This document shows, one piece after another, positions 46,401 to 58,400 of a DNA stretch of 64,000 nucleotides (within the stretch, counting starts at the first letter, position 1; each line of letters starts with the position of its first letter). The stretch spans positions 743,319,146 through 743,383,145 of the forward strand of contig NC_053389.1 in assembly GCF_905171765.1 (NCBI RefSeq). Reading direction: 5' to 3'. The translations under genes were made by a program, and so were the position numbers. This DNA is from Bufo bufo (Eukaryota > Chordata > Amphibia > Anura > Bufonidae). The notes under the pieces are model-generated. The model was not told the origin of the DNA, made no database searches, and was given only the letters and a program-made list of their open reading frames with translations.

Positions 46401-49400
46401 AAAATGAGGAAGCTAAGATGTCTGTGTGTCACACTCTGTAGAGACGAGGCGCGGCTGAGAGAAGTTGTCCGGACGGAATGGAGAAGATGATGACAAAGAA
46501 GATCTACATCAGAGGAGACGTCACCTGGGAGGCCCTGGATGTGAGAGGTACGTGCTGCTATATAGCTATAGAGGGCTTAGGGGTCAGTTGGTCGACTTAG
46601 AGAATTGGGCCATATGCATTGGGGCTTGGGCCCCGGATCTTTTGAGACCCTAGCAACGCCCCTGGTTTATACCAAAGCGTATTCATGTGTAATAATGGCC
46701 CAAAGTCCAGGACTTGAACATTGCTGCTCACAGACGCTCTCCATCCAATCTGACTGAGCTTGAGCTATTTTGCAAAGAATGGGCAGCCTCTAGATGTGCA
46801 AAGCTGGTAGAGACATACCCCAAAAGACTTGCAGCTGTAATTGCAGCGAAAGGTGGTCCTACAAAGTATTGACTCTGGGGGGCTGAATACAATTGTGGTA
46901 CTTTGTGCCACACTTTTCAGATTATTATTTATTAAAAATGTTGATAACCATGCATCATTTTCTTTTCACCTCACACATACTTGCTACTTTTTGTTGGTGT
47001 ATCACATAAAATCCCAATGAAATTAATTTAAGTTTGTGGATGTAAAAAAAAATAAAAAAAGTGGAAAAGTTCAAGGGGTATGAATACTTTTTCGGGGCGC
47101 TGTAGGAGAACATGACGCAGTTGCATTGAGTGTAATGTAGGAATGTGAACGCGCCTGTCCACGTTTGTTTCCTACAGATCATCATGGCCATCATCGTGTC
47201 CTGGCTGCTCTGCTTCATCTTTACTGTGACCGATGTTTTTCCACCAGATAGTAGCAAGTATGGGTTTTATGCCCGCACTGATGCCAGGCAAGGGGTTTTG
47301 GCAGTCGCCCCTTGGTTTAAAGTTCCTTACCCATGTAAGTACAGTTTTTTTACAATATCCCGTACAATTATATGTATTATATAGTAGTATGCAATCATTT
47401 TTTTCTGCATGCTTTTTGTTAAAACGTGGCTCTACTTTTGAAGGTCGCTTTGCGGTTTACTACTCGATAAACTTCATATTTTCAGTGCAGTTCTTAGTGT
47501 GAACATGTTTTCTACACAAGTTATGGCCCTTCGTATGCTCCCAAAGTTTCATTTACTTCTTTGGCCTCTTTCTAAACTCCACCTCATCCCCCCCATAACG
47601 TCAGGACGGGGCTGTCATGAGCTGCCTGGGAATCTGTATAGGAAACACTTCCTCTGTGCAGGTCACTAACAGCAGGGGAGCATTTCCTATAGAGACAACT
47701 GGAAATCCGACAACCAACACTGGTTGGTGGTCATGACGCGACACATGGTTTTGTTGAGACGGGTGGGGAGATCTTCAGAAAGACGGCAAGTAAAATTTTG
47801 GGGCGTATACATAACAAATGCCTGTGATTTCACATGTGTCACATATATACAGGGAGTGCAGAATTATTAGGCAAGTTGTATTTTTGAGGATTAATTTTAT
47901 TATTGAACAATAACCATGTTCTCAATGAACCCAAAAAACTCATTAATATCAAAGCTGAATATTTTTGGAAGTAGTTTTTAGTTTGTTTTTAGTTTTAGCT
48001 ATTTTAGGGGGATATCTGTGTGTGCAGGTGACTATTACTGTGCATAATTATTAGGCAACTTAACAAAAAACAAATATATACCCATTTCAATTATTTATTT
48101 TTACCAGTGAAACCAATATAACATCTCAACATTCACAAATATACATTTCTGACATTCAAAAACAAAACAAAATCAAATCAGTGACCAATATAGCCACCTT
48201 TCTTTGCAAGGACACTCAAAAGCCTGCCATCCATGGATTCTGTCAGTGTTTTGATCTGTTCACCATCAACATTGCGTGCAGCAGCAACCACAGCCTCCCA
48301 GACACTGTTCAGAGAGGTGTACTGTTTTCCCTCCTTGTAAATCTCACATTTGATGATGGACCACAGGTTCTCAATGGGGTTCAGATCAGGTGAACAAGGA
48401 GGCCATGTCATTAGATTTTCTTCTTTTATACCCTTTCTTGCCAGCCACGCTGTGGAGTACTTGGACGCGTGTGATGGAGCATTGTCCTGCATGAAAATCA
48501 TGTTTTTCTTAAAGGATGCAGACTTCTTCCTGTACCACTGCTTGAAGAAGGTGTCTTCCAGAAACTGGCAGTAGGACTGGGAGTTGAGCTTGACTCCATC
48601 CTCAACCCGAAAAGGCCCCACAAGCTCATCTTTGATGATACCAGCCCAAACCAGTACTCCACCTCCACCTTGCTGGCGTCTGAGTCGGACTGGAGCTCTC
48701 TGCCCTTTACCAATCCAGCCACGGGCCCATCCATCTGGCCCATCAAGACTCACTCTCATTTCATCAGTCCATAGAACCTTAGAAAAATCAGTCTTGAGAT
48801 ATTTCTAGGCCAGTCTTGACGTTTCAGCTTGTGTGTCTTGTTCAGTGGTGGTCGTCTTTCAGCCTTTCTTACCTTGGCCATGTCTCTGAGTATTGCACAC
48901 CTTGTGCTTTTGGGCACTCCAGTGATGTTGCAGCTCTGAAATATGGCCAAACTGGTGGCAAGTGGCATCTTGGCAGCTGCACGCTTGACTTTTCTCAGTT
49001 CATGGGCAGTTATTTTGCGCCTTGGTTTTTCCACACGCTTCTTGCGACCCTGTTGACTATTTTGAATGAAACGCTTGATTGTTCGATGATCACGCTTCAG
49101 AAGCTTTGCAATTTTAAGAGTGCTGCATCCCTCTGCAAGATATCTCACTATTTTTGACTTTTCTGAGCCTGTCAAGTCCTTCTTTTGACCCATTTTGCCA
49201 AAGGAAAGGAAGTTGCCTAATAATTATGCACACCTAATATAGGGTGTTGATGTCATTAGACCACACCCCTTCTCATTACAGAGATGCACATCACCTAATA
49301 TGCTTAATTGGTAGTAGGCTTTCGAGCCTATACAGCTTGGAGTAAGACAACATGCATAAAGAGGATGATGTGGTCAAAATACTCATTTGCCTAATAATTC

Positions 49401-52400
49401 TGCACGCAGTGTATTTTTGCAAAATATTTTTGTCTATTCTGATGCCTTCCCAATTGGACCACTTGGTGTCCTTCACCACTGTGCGATCTGTAATATAAAA
49501 TGATGGCGTATACTCTGCTGTATACCATTAGGCTATTGCACAGCAGCAACAGTGCAGATTATCTGAGCATGCTTTGTGCAGACGCTGAATAAGCAGGGCA
49601 TGCTTCCTTTAAATGGGAGGTAGCAGAATTTAGAATATATTTTTTGATGAGACTGGGCTGATATCTGATTATTCTAGATGTAATCTGTAGAATGACAGAC
49701 AAATCTGGAGCCACGCTTTAAGCTTACTAATAAAATGCACATTTGCCATCAGAAGCTCTGTTCACATCATGTGTTTTTTAGCTACGTTTGATGTGCGCGC
49801 CAGAAAAGCTCCCGGCACATAAGCTACATGTATTCATAGAGCCCAAAGTCGTTAGAGTGTCTTGTTGGCACATGACGTAGAAGAATACATTGGCATATGT
49901 TTTTCCTAACGCTATGGAATAATGTAGTGGGCCATTCAGTGCAGGGGCATCCGTAAAAATATATCTATCCCAACGGGAGACTATGGGCGATGAATGCCTC
50001 CTGACTTATTCCTCCAATGGAAGCCTTGAATACAGTGTAAACAGAACCTAATCTATTTTAATACAAAGTGAAAAGGAACATGAAACTCAAATAAAGGACA
50101 CGCTCCCTTAACCGCCTCCGGACCGCCTAACGCAGGATCGCGTTCCGGAGGCGGCTCACCCAGGCAGAGTCACGCATATACGCGTCATCTCGCGAGACGC
50201 GAGATTTCCTGTGAACGCGCGCACACAGGCGCGCGTGTTCACAGGAACTGCAGATAAGCGAGTGGATCTACAGCCTGCCAGCGGCGATCGTTCGCTGGCA
50301 GGCTGTAGATGCGATTTTTTTAACCCCTAACAGGTATATTAGACGCTGTTTTGATAACAGCGTCTAATATACCTGCTACCTGGTCCTCTGGTGGTCCCTT
50401 TTGCTTGGATCGACCACCAGAGGACACAGGCAGCTCTGTAATAAGTAGCACCAAGCACTACACTACACCCCCCCCTGTCACTTATTAACCCCTAGTTAAC
50501 CCCTGATCACCCCATATAGACTCCCTGATCACCCCCCTGTCATTGATCAACCCCCTGTCATTGATCACCCCCCTGTAAGCCTCCATTCAGACGTTCGTAT
50601 GTGTTTTGCGGATCCGATCCATGGATCCGTAAAACACATACGGACGTCTGAATGGAGCCTTACAGGGGGGTGATCAATGACAGGGGGGTGATCACCCCAT
50701 ATAGACTCCCTGATCACCCCCCTGTCATTGATCACCCCCCTGTAAGGCTCTATTCAGACGTCCGTATGTGTTTTATGGATCCACAGATCCATGGATCGGA
50801 TCCGCAAAACACATACGAACGTCTGAATGGAGCCTTACAGGGGAGTGATCAATGACAGGGGGGTGATCACCCCATATAGACTCCCTGATCACCCCCCTGT
50901 CATTGATCACCCCCCTGTAAGGCTCCATTCAGACGTCCGTATGTGTTTTGCGGATCCGTGGATCCGCAAAACACAGACATCGCGGATCCGTAAAACACAT
51001 ATGAACGTCTGAATGGAGCCTTACAGGGGAGTGATCAATGACAGGGGGGTGATCACCCCATATAGACTCCCTTATCACCCCCCTGTCATTGATCACCCCC
51101 CCTGTAAGGCTCCATTCAGACATTTTTTTGGCACAAGTTAGCGGAAATTGATTTTTTTTTTCTTCTTACAAAGTCTCATATTCCACTAACTTGTGACAAA
51201 AAATAAAATCTCACATGAACTCACCATACCCCTCACGGAATCCAAATGCGTAAAATTTTTTAGACATTTATATTCCAGACTTCTTCTCACGCTTTAGGGC
51301 CCCTAAAATGCCAGGGTAATATAAATACCCCACATGTGACCCCATTTCGGAAAGAAGACACCCCAAGGTGTTGAGTTGATGAAAGATTGAACTTTTTGTC
51401 CCAAGTTAGCGGAAAGGGAGACTTTGAAAAAAAAAATATATATCTATTTCCGCTAACTTGTGCCAAAAAAATAAATAATCTTCTATGAACTTGCCATGCC
51501 CCTCATTGAATACATTGGGGTGTCTTCTTTCCAAAATGGGGTCACATGTGGGGTATTTATACTGCCCTGGCATTTTAGGGGCCCTAAAGCGTGAGAAGAA
51601 GTCTGGGATCCAAATGTCTAAAAATGCCCTCCTAAAAGGAATTTGGGCCTCTTTGCGCGTCTAGGCTGCAAAAAAGTGTCACACATGTGGTATCGCCGTA
51701 CTCAGGAGAAGTTGGACAATGTGTTTTGGGGTGTCATTTTACATATACCCATGCTGGGTGAGATAAATATCTCGGCAAAAGACGACTTTTCCCATTTCTT
51801 TATACAAAGTTGGCATTTGACCGAGATATTTATCTCACCCAGCATGGGTATATGTAAAATGACACCCCAAAACACATTGCCCAACTTCTCCTGAGTACGG
51901 CGATACCACATGTGTGACACTTTTTTGCAGCCTAGGTGGGCAAAGGGGCCCACATTCCAAAGAGCACCTTTAGGATTTCACAGGACATTTTTTTACACAT
52001 TTTGATTTCAAACTACTTCTCACACATTAGGGCCCCTAGAATGCCAGGGCAGTATAACTACCCCACAAGTGACCCCATTTTGGAAAGAAGACACCCCAAG
52101 GTATTTCGTGATGGGCATAGTGAGTTCATGGAAGTTTTTATTTTTTGTCACAAGTTAGTGGAATATGAGACTTTGTAAGAAAAAAAAAAAAAAGAAAAAA
52201 AAAATCATAATTTTCCGCTAACTTGTGACAAAAAATAAAAAGTTCTATGAACTCACTATGCCCATCAGCGAATACCTTAGGGTGTCTACTTTCCAAAATG
52301 GGGTTATTTGTGGGGTTTTTCTACTGTCTGGGCATTGTAGAACCTCAGGAAACATGACAGGTGCTCAGAAAGTCAGAGCTGCTTCAAAAAGCGGAAATTC

Positions 52401-55400
52401 ACATTTTTGTACCATAGTTACATACAACTGAAAGTGAAAAATGTCTTTTTTTTTTTTTTTGCAAAAATTTCGGTAAATTTCGATTAATAACAAAAAAAAG
52501 TAAAAATGTCAGCAGCAATGAAATACCACCAAATGAAAGCTCTATTAGTGAGAAGAAAACGAGGTAAAATTAATTTGGGTGGTAAGTTGCATGACCGAGC
52601 AATAAACCGTGAAAGTAGTGTAGTGCAGAAGAGTAAAAAGTGGTCTGGTCATTAAGGGTGTTTAAAGGAGTTAACCTACAAATTTATCCGCTATCCACAC
52701 ATAAATGTATAAACACCGGGGGTCCAACCTCTAGAACCTCCAGTGATCACAAAACAAGGGTCCCCGATTCCTCGGTGTAAATGAAGCGGTAGTGTACATG
52801 TGCAACATGGCTCTAGTCACTTCTCTGGGACTGACAGAGATAGCGGGCAGTCCTTTGGACAGTCAGTGGGACAGAGGTCACACATGTGCACTACTGCTTC
52901 ATTCACATTGGGAACTCGGGAACCCCCGTTATCGTGATCGCAGCGGTTGGACCCCCGCAGCCATCCTGTGAATAGGCAATGGATGCTGGTGGGAGAATCC
53001 CTTTAATTTGCACCCCATTAACCACTGAGGATTAGCCTCTCGTTTTGAGCCCTGACAGCTGGCATGGGGTGCCCTCCCACTAGACAGCATTCACTGTGTA
53101 CACTGCTCTGCCCTAGACTGTGTGTTTAGACCCCACCGATAATAAAAAGGGGTAGTAATCGTAATGTTGACGTGTTTGTTACTGCCCCCCGCTGGCTGTT
53201 CTGGGATTGTACTGGAGAAGGTAACGCGTAGGCTAAGCCCTTTAGAAATCATCTTGTACTTTTGCCGTTACAGCGTTAATATCACCGCTTGTGGCTTTCC
53301 CTCCATTAGAGCAGTGTACACAGGGGCTTGCATATCTTGTGTTTTCGAACGCTGGTTTCAGGACGCATCATTCTATGACAACGATTCTTGTAGACATCAA
53401 GGTAACCTTGTATATTCCCTTCATATGTTGTTTTGGTCACTGCAAAAAGTAAAATATAAATCTTTAAAAAAATAAAAAAAAAGTTGTGCTTTGATGAAAT
53501 TTGCAAATGTCGCATTACAAATCATGTCACGGAGACCCATTAACCCCTAAGGAGCATTCTGCCTGGAAATAAAATGCAGATTCTTGAGTTACCCTCTGCT
53601 GCCCGGTTGTCAATAATTATAGTCGGCCTATTTTTTACTCATATCCTGCACTTTCATATCCTGCTGCTGTCACTAGGGGGAGCACACTGTACTGAGACTT
53701 TAACAGCAACCACTGAGTTCTATAGAAGTTGTATTGAGCCATGTGCAGTGAGCTCCCCCTAGTGGTGAATGCAGGAAAGCCACAGTTTTATCATTTATTG
53801 TGTGAAGAAAAACAAGGGATTTGGAGCTCGCCAGGGAGCTCCAGGAACTTGCACCAGTTTTCTGGTTTAACACCACATTTATAAAGGCCCTGTGCCAATT
53901 TTTATGATGCAACTGTGTTGGAAAATGGAGGTTATGTCCCACAGTGTAGGGACGGTTTCCGATTAGCCTGTGTGGTCCATTGATGCACGCTCTGTCTTTC
54001 CTGGACTGACCTTGACTTGGCTGACCAAACTCATTGCATCATAATGATTTATGATGTCGTGAGTACCAGCCCAAGTGCGGGTCTTCTGTCCTGTAGTAAA
54101 ATGATGCTATGAGTACAGTACAGTAGACTCATGGCACGTACAGCATCATAGATGACTATTCTGCAGGGTCAGCTGAGCCACGATCGTCGTGGAAAATGCG
54201 GTCGTCACATGGGCCGTGTTTTACGAACTGCACCCGCTTGTCTGAAACCGGCCTTAACAATCTGTGCCCCTATTAGAAACCTAACTAGGAGTGGGTCCAG
54301 AAAAACTGGATGACCACCACAGAGAGAATTGTGCTGGTGGCCATCTTGGTTGTCATTTGGCTTACCTGGACAGACATGTATTTGATCCTGATTTTATTTA
54401 AGGGGAGTGCTCTTTATGCAGGGTTACCGTATGATGTGGTGATATCGAGAGGACAACACATAAGTCACTTTTTGTATTCGCATGGTTCAGGACCAAAAAA
54501 ATCTGATTGGTTGAGGGAACTTCATGAATCACAGGACGTAGATGTATATGCCCAGTGATTAGGACCTGGTTGGCATTTAACATTAGGCTCTGCTACCATG
54601 CTGAGAGGAGTTGCCTGACGACCACAACCACTTTCCATAAGCGTGTCATAGAGGAGGGTCTCCTCCTTTATGAACTAGAGTGCTGCTCCAGTGGATCTAG
54701 TTAGCTATTCATTTGACTATCCGCCATGTAATATTAGATTTCATGGATCAATCGGCTGATCACCAGGCCGGCTTCTGACTAAAATGGCAACTCCTTTAAA
54801 GAACCTGTTTCTCCTCTATGATAAAATCTGTGGTAGGGTACATGTCCTTCAAACGAGGGTTAACCTTGCTCATTTTACTCTGAAGCAATCATTGGAGCCC
54901 AAAAATCTTCATATGAAATGACAGTAGAGTGGGCCTCTCTTTGCGCCAGAAGTAGAGGTTTCATTGGGTCAATCGGGAGAAGATCTGGTGCCTTCTAAGC
55001 TCATGAAAAGTCCACCATTGCCATAGAGCATTTTACATAATGTGACAAGTCACCTTTAAATTTTTGAATCCGAGCAATTGGTGAGCATCGCAGCTACTGG
55101 CATAATCCACCAAGGCTAACTAAGGCCTTCTATAGCATCACGTTTAGCACTATGGTGAGGGTCACGTGTGTCATGCCGGGTTATCCACCATTTATAGTCT
55201 GTTAAATGCTAACCAGGTTCTGACTCATTTGTAGGTCAGAGGAAATACTAACCATAAAACTGCAAATGCTGCCTCCATGAGCGCGGTATTACAACTAGTA
55301 GTAATATGATTGTACTGAAACTATATTTTATGGCTTTACCTTGCTTTACCTGAAAACCGTAACCCTTAATGTCTCTAACGGATCTTCCATGTGTTCTCTT

Positions 55401-58400
55401 GCAGTTCAGTGGGGTCTTCCTACAGTGTCTGCTGCAGGGGTTATTGGGATGCTGAGTGCTGTAGTAGCCAGTATTATTGAGTCTATTGGCGATTACTATG
55501 CCTGTGCCCGGCTGTCTTGTGCCCCACCGCCTCCAATACATGCCATTAATAGGTTAATAATTTTCTTTTCTTTGTATGTCTGTTGTGTGCACGACAAAGT
55601 GTAACCACCGGAAGATGCATATGTGTTGGTTCCTTACTGGATCCCTGTTTTGTCGTTTCCACCATTCTGGGAACTTTCTACTACATTTGGAAATATCTCT
55701 GAAGAAGTCCATTCAACCACAAGTGGTCGTGAGTTTTGGACAGGATTGTTGGTGTTAAACATTGGGGATCATTTTCTTCAAACAGGAAACTTGCCCTAAT
55801 GTGGTAGCAGATGACCTACTTTGGCAACAAACGATCGGACATGGTGAAATTGGAATGCTCTTCTGCTTTAGGCTTGTCCTGGGTCTCTCATACACATTAG
55901 ATCATCAGTTCATCTCACCAAAATTGGCTAATTCAGACAACTCTTTTGGGCAACCTTAGAGTTCAGCCCAAACCTTGAATACTAGCCCAGTTCGTTATCC
56001 ATCTTCTTTCAAACATCCTTAGGTTGATTTAGGAAAGCCAAGAGGGATTCATTACTCCACCAGATGTGAGAGATGAAATAGACAAATCCATATAATGACC
56101 TATACAGAAAAGACCGGCACTCGCTGTAGATAAATTCTTGCTGCTTTTATTTGTCACATATACAGTAAATAAGTGACGCGTTTCGGTGCTACTGCACCTT
56201 CATCAGACTAATCATACAAGAATAAAGCCTGTTTAAATAGACCGCCAAAACACAGGGAAATGACATCACACAGATAACCCCTCCCACCAATCAGTGCTAA
56301 ATCGAAAACATATAAACAAAACGAAATCAAGCCTTGCTGCGGCATTCTTTATAAATAAAACATTATTCATTTTCCTTCCTTATTGTGTTCTGCTTTTTCT
56401 TTAATTCCGCTATGGAAAAAATAAGCGAAAAAAATATATTTTCAAAAAGATTATTTTTTTCTCTTATTTTTTCCATAGCGGAATTAAAGAAAAAGCAGAA
56501 CACAATAAGGAAGTAAAATGAATAATGTTTTATTTATAAAGAATGCCGCAGCAAGGCTTGATTTCGTTTTGTTTATATGTTTTCGATTTAGCACTGATTG
56601 GTGGGAGGGGTTATCTGTGTGATGTCATTTCCCCGTGTTTTGGCGGTCTATTTAAACATGCTTTATTCTTGTATGATTAGTCTGATGAAGGTGCAGTAGC
56701 ACCAAAACGCGTCACCTATTTACTGTATATGTGACAAATAAAAGCAGCAAGAATTTATCTACAGCGAGTGCCGGTCTTTTCTGCAGTGTTTTATTGGGAA
56801 TGCCATCCCACAGACACGTGCACCGCGACTTCAGCAAGCAGTGCCGACCTGTGAACATTGTATATGACCTATACAGATGTGTGTACTGTCTTCTAATTGA
56901 CCTCTTGTGCACATAACAGGGGGATTTTCATAGAAGGCCTCTCTTGTGTCCTGGATGGCATGTTCGGTACTGGAAACGGATCCACATCGTCCAGTCCCAA
57001 CATTGGCGTTCTGGGAATAACCAAGGTAAGACCACCTAAAATACAAGGGTTTACCCCTGCATTACATGTCATATTCATTGTGTAAATCATAAACAAGTAT
57101 ATATTCTATTTGGAAGCTACTAAAGGGCATCCGTCACCAGATTTGCACCCATGAAACTGTCTGACGTGTTACATGTGCACTTGGCAGCTGTGTTGGCCCG
57201 TGTTCCTATGTGCCCTCATTGCTGAGAAAAAAGAAGTTTTAATATATGCAAATGAGCCTCTAGGAGCAATGGGGGCGTTTCTGTTACACCCGGAGGCTCT
57301 GCTCTCTCTGCGGCGGACGCTCCCTCTGCACTTTGATTGATAGGGCCAGGCAGTGTAAGCGTCATCGTGCCTGAACCTGTCAAAGTGCAGAGGGTGGGGT
57401 AGTTGCAGAGAGAGCTAAGCCTCTAGGTGTAATGACAACGCCCCTGTTGCTCCTAAAGGCTTATTTGCATATATTAAAACATCATTTTCTCAGCAATGCG
57501 GGCACATCTGAACATGGGAGGAATACAGATGTCTTCAGCTGCCAAGCGCCCATGTAACAGGTCAGCCAGTGTCATAGGTACAAATCTGCTGACAGATGCC
57601 CCCTAAAAATGATCCAGTGAAGAGTTATGACATTTACATTGTATGGCGCCACCTGGTGTTCAGAGTGTATAGCAAGCCCAGTCACTCTCCCCACGGCTAA
57701 GTTTCTGCATAGGGATCCTCTGTTAATCGCAGAGCAGCCAATAAAATTGCTTTCTGCCCTGCTCATCAGAGTAGCAACAGCATCTCTGCACTATGGCAGT
57801 ATATGACAGAGTATTTGGGTGACATATGGGGAGAGCTGCCACCAGATGGCAGTGTTTTGCTTGACCTGAATGGCTGCCGTGTAGTACTACAGTTCTTCTC
57901 CTCACAGAAGTGACCTGATAATCCGTGATCTACAATTGGGAAACGTTAAAATGATCCTACCTTTATGTACAGGATTCTGAATCTACCCCCATTATCCGGA
58001 CAGGGATGTGTGAGCCTCTCCTTGGTTGCTGAGCAGCTGAGTGACTACTAATCATTTTGTCCCTTTTGCAAAAATTGCTGCTGTAATAAAATAGAAAAAG
58101 ACCAATATGTCTAAGTCAAATAGACAGAGCAAGGGAGAACTGCCAAGGCATGTGCCCTGGGTGCCGGTGCCAACAAGAGATGAGGATAAAATAACAATTC
58201 TCTGGACAACCTAGCTGCTCTTCTGCTTGGAAAAATGTCTTAGGTTTGTGAATGAAATCTGGTCTTAGCGCCACCTGTCTGTTACACACGGTAGTGTATG
58301 CTGCTGCAGCACTGAACTTGTGCTCTGGCTCCGTGTCCCTCCATGACCTCTGTACTGGAGCAGCGGTGGACCTGCTTACATAACGCCCCCCTCCTCCTCC

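Larger units (their letters stand above)
43085..47102 (+). mobile_element. Tc1-like transposon split by three later insertions
   Basis: The left end is AGTGCCTTGAAAAAGTATTT with TA at 43083-43084; the right end is ATACTTTTTCGGGGCGCTG with TA at 47103-47104. Inner TIR blocks ACCCCTTGAACTTTT and GTTCAAGGGGT match. Inside lie a TTAA MITE (43153-43530), a composite (43808-44393) and a hAT-like element (44839-46664). The remaining Tc1 sequence is about 1.2 kb. Confidence 0.85.
38569..47177 (+). other. Intron 7 (8.6 kb)
   Basis: This is mostly mobile DNA: a MITE complex at 39106-40893, a TTAA foldback at 41164-42229, a MITE at 42230-42515, and a Tc1 copy broken by three insertions (43085-47102). 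Nothing recognisable is seen in 38569-39100, 40897-41160 and 42520-43080. Confidence 0.75.
47335..55404 (+). other. Intron 8 (8.1 kb)
   Basis: It holds a Tc1-like copy (47850-49411), a 2.6-kb TTAA element with a hairpin array (50108-52665), an abutting TTAA MITE (52662-53006) and a small palindrome at about 53670-53765. Nothing recognisable is found in 47335-47847, 49414-50100, 53010-53660 and 53770-55404. Confidence 0.75.
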
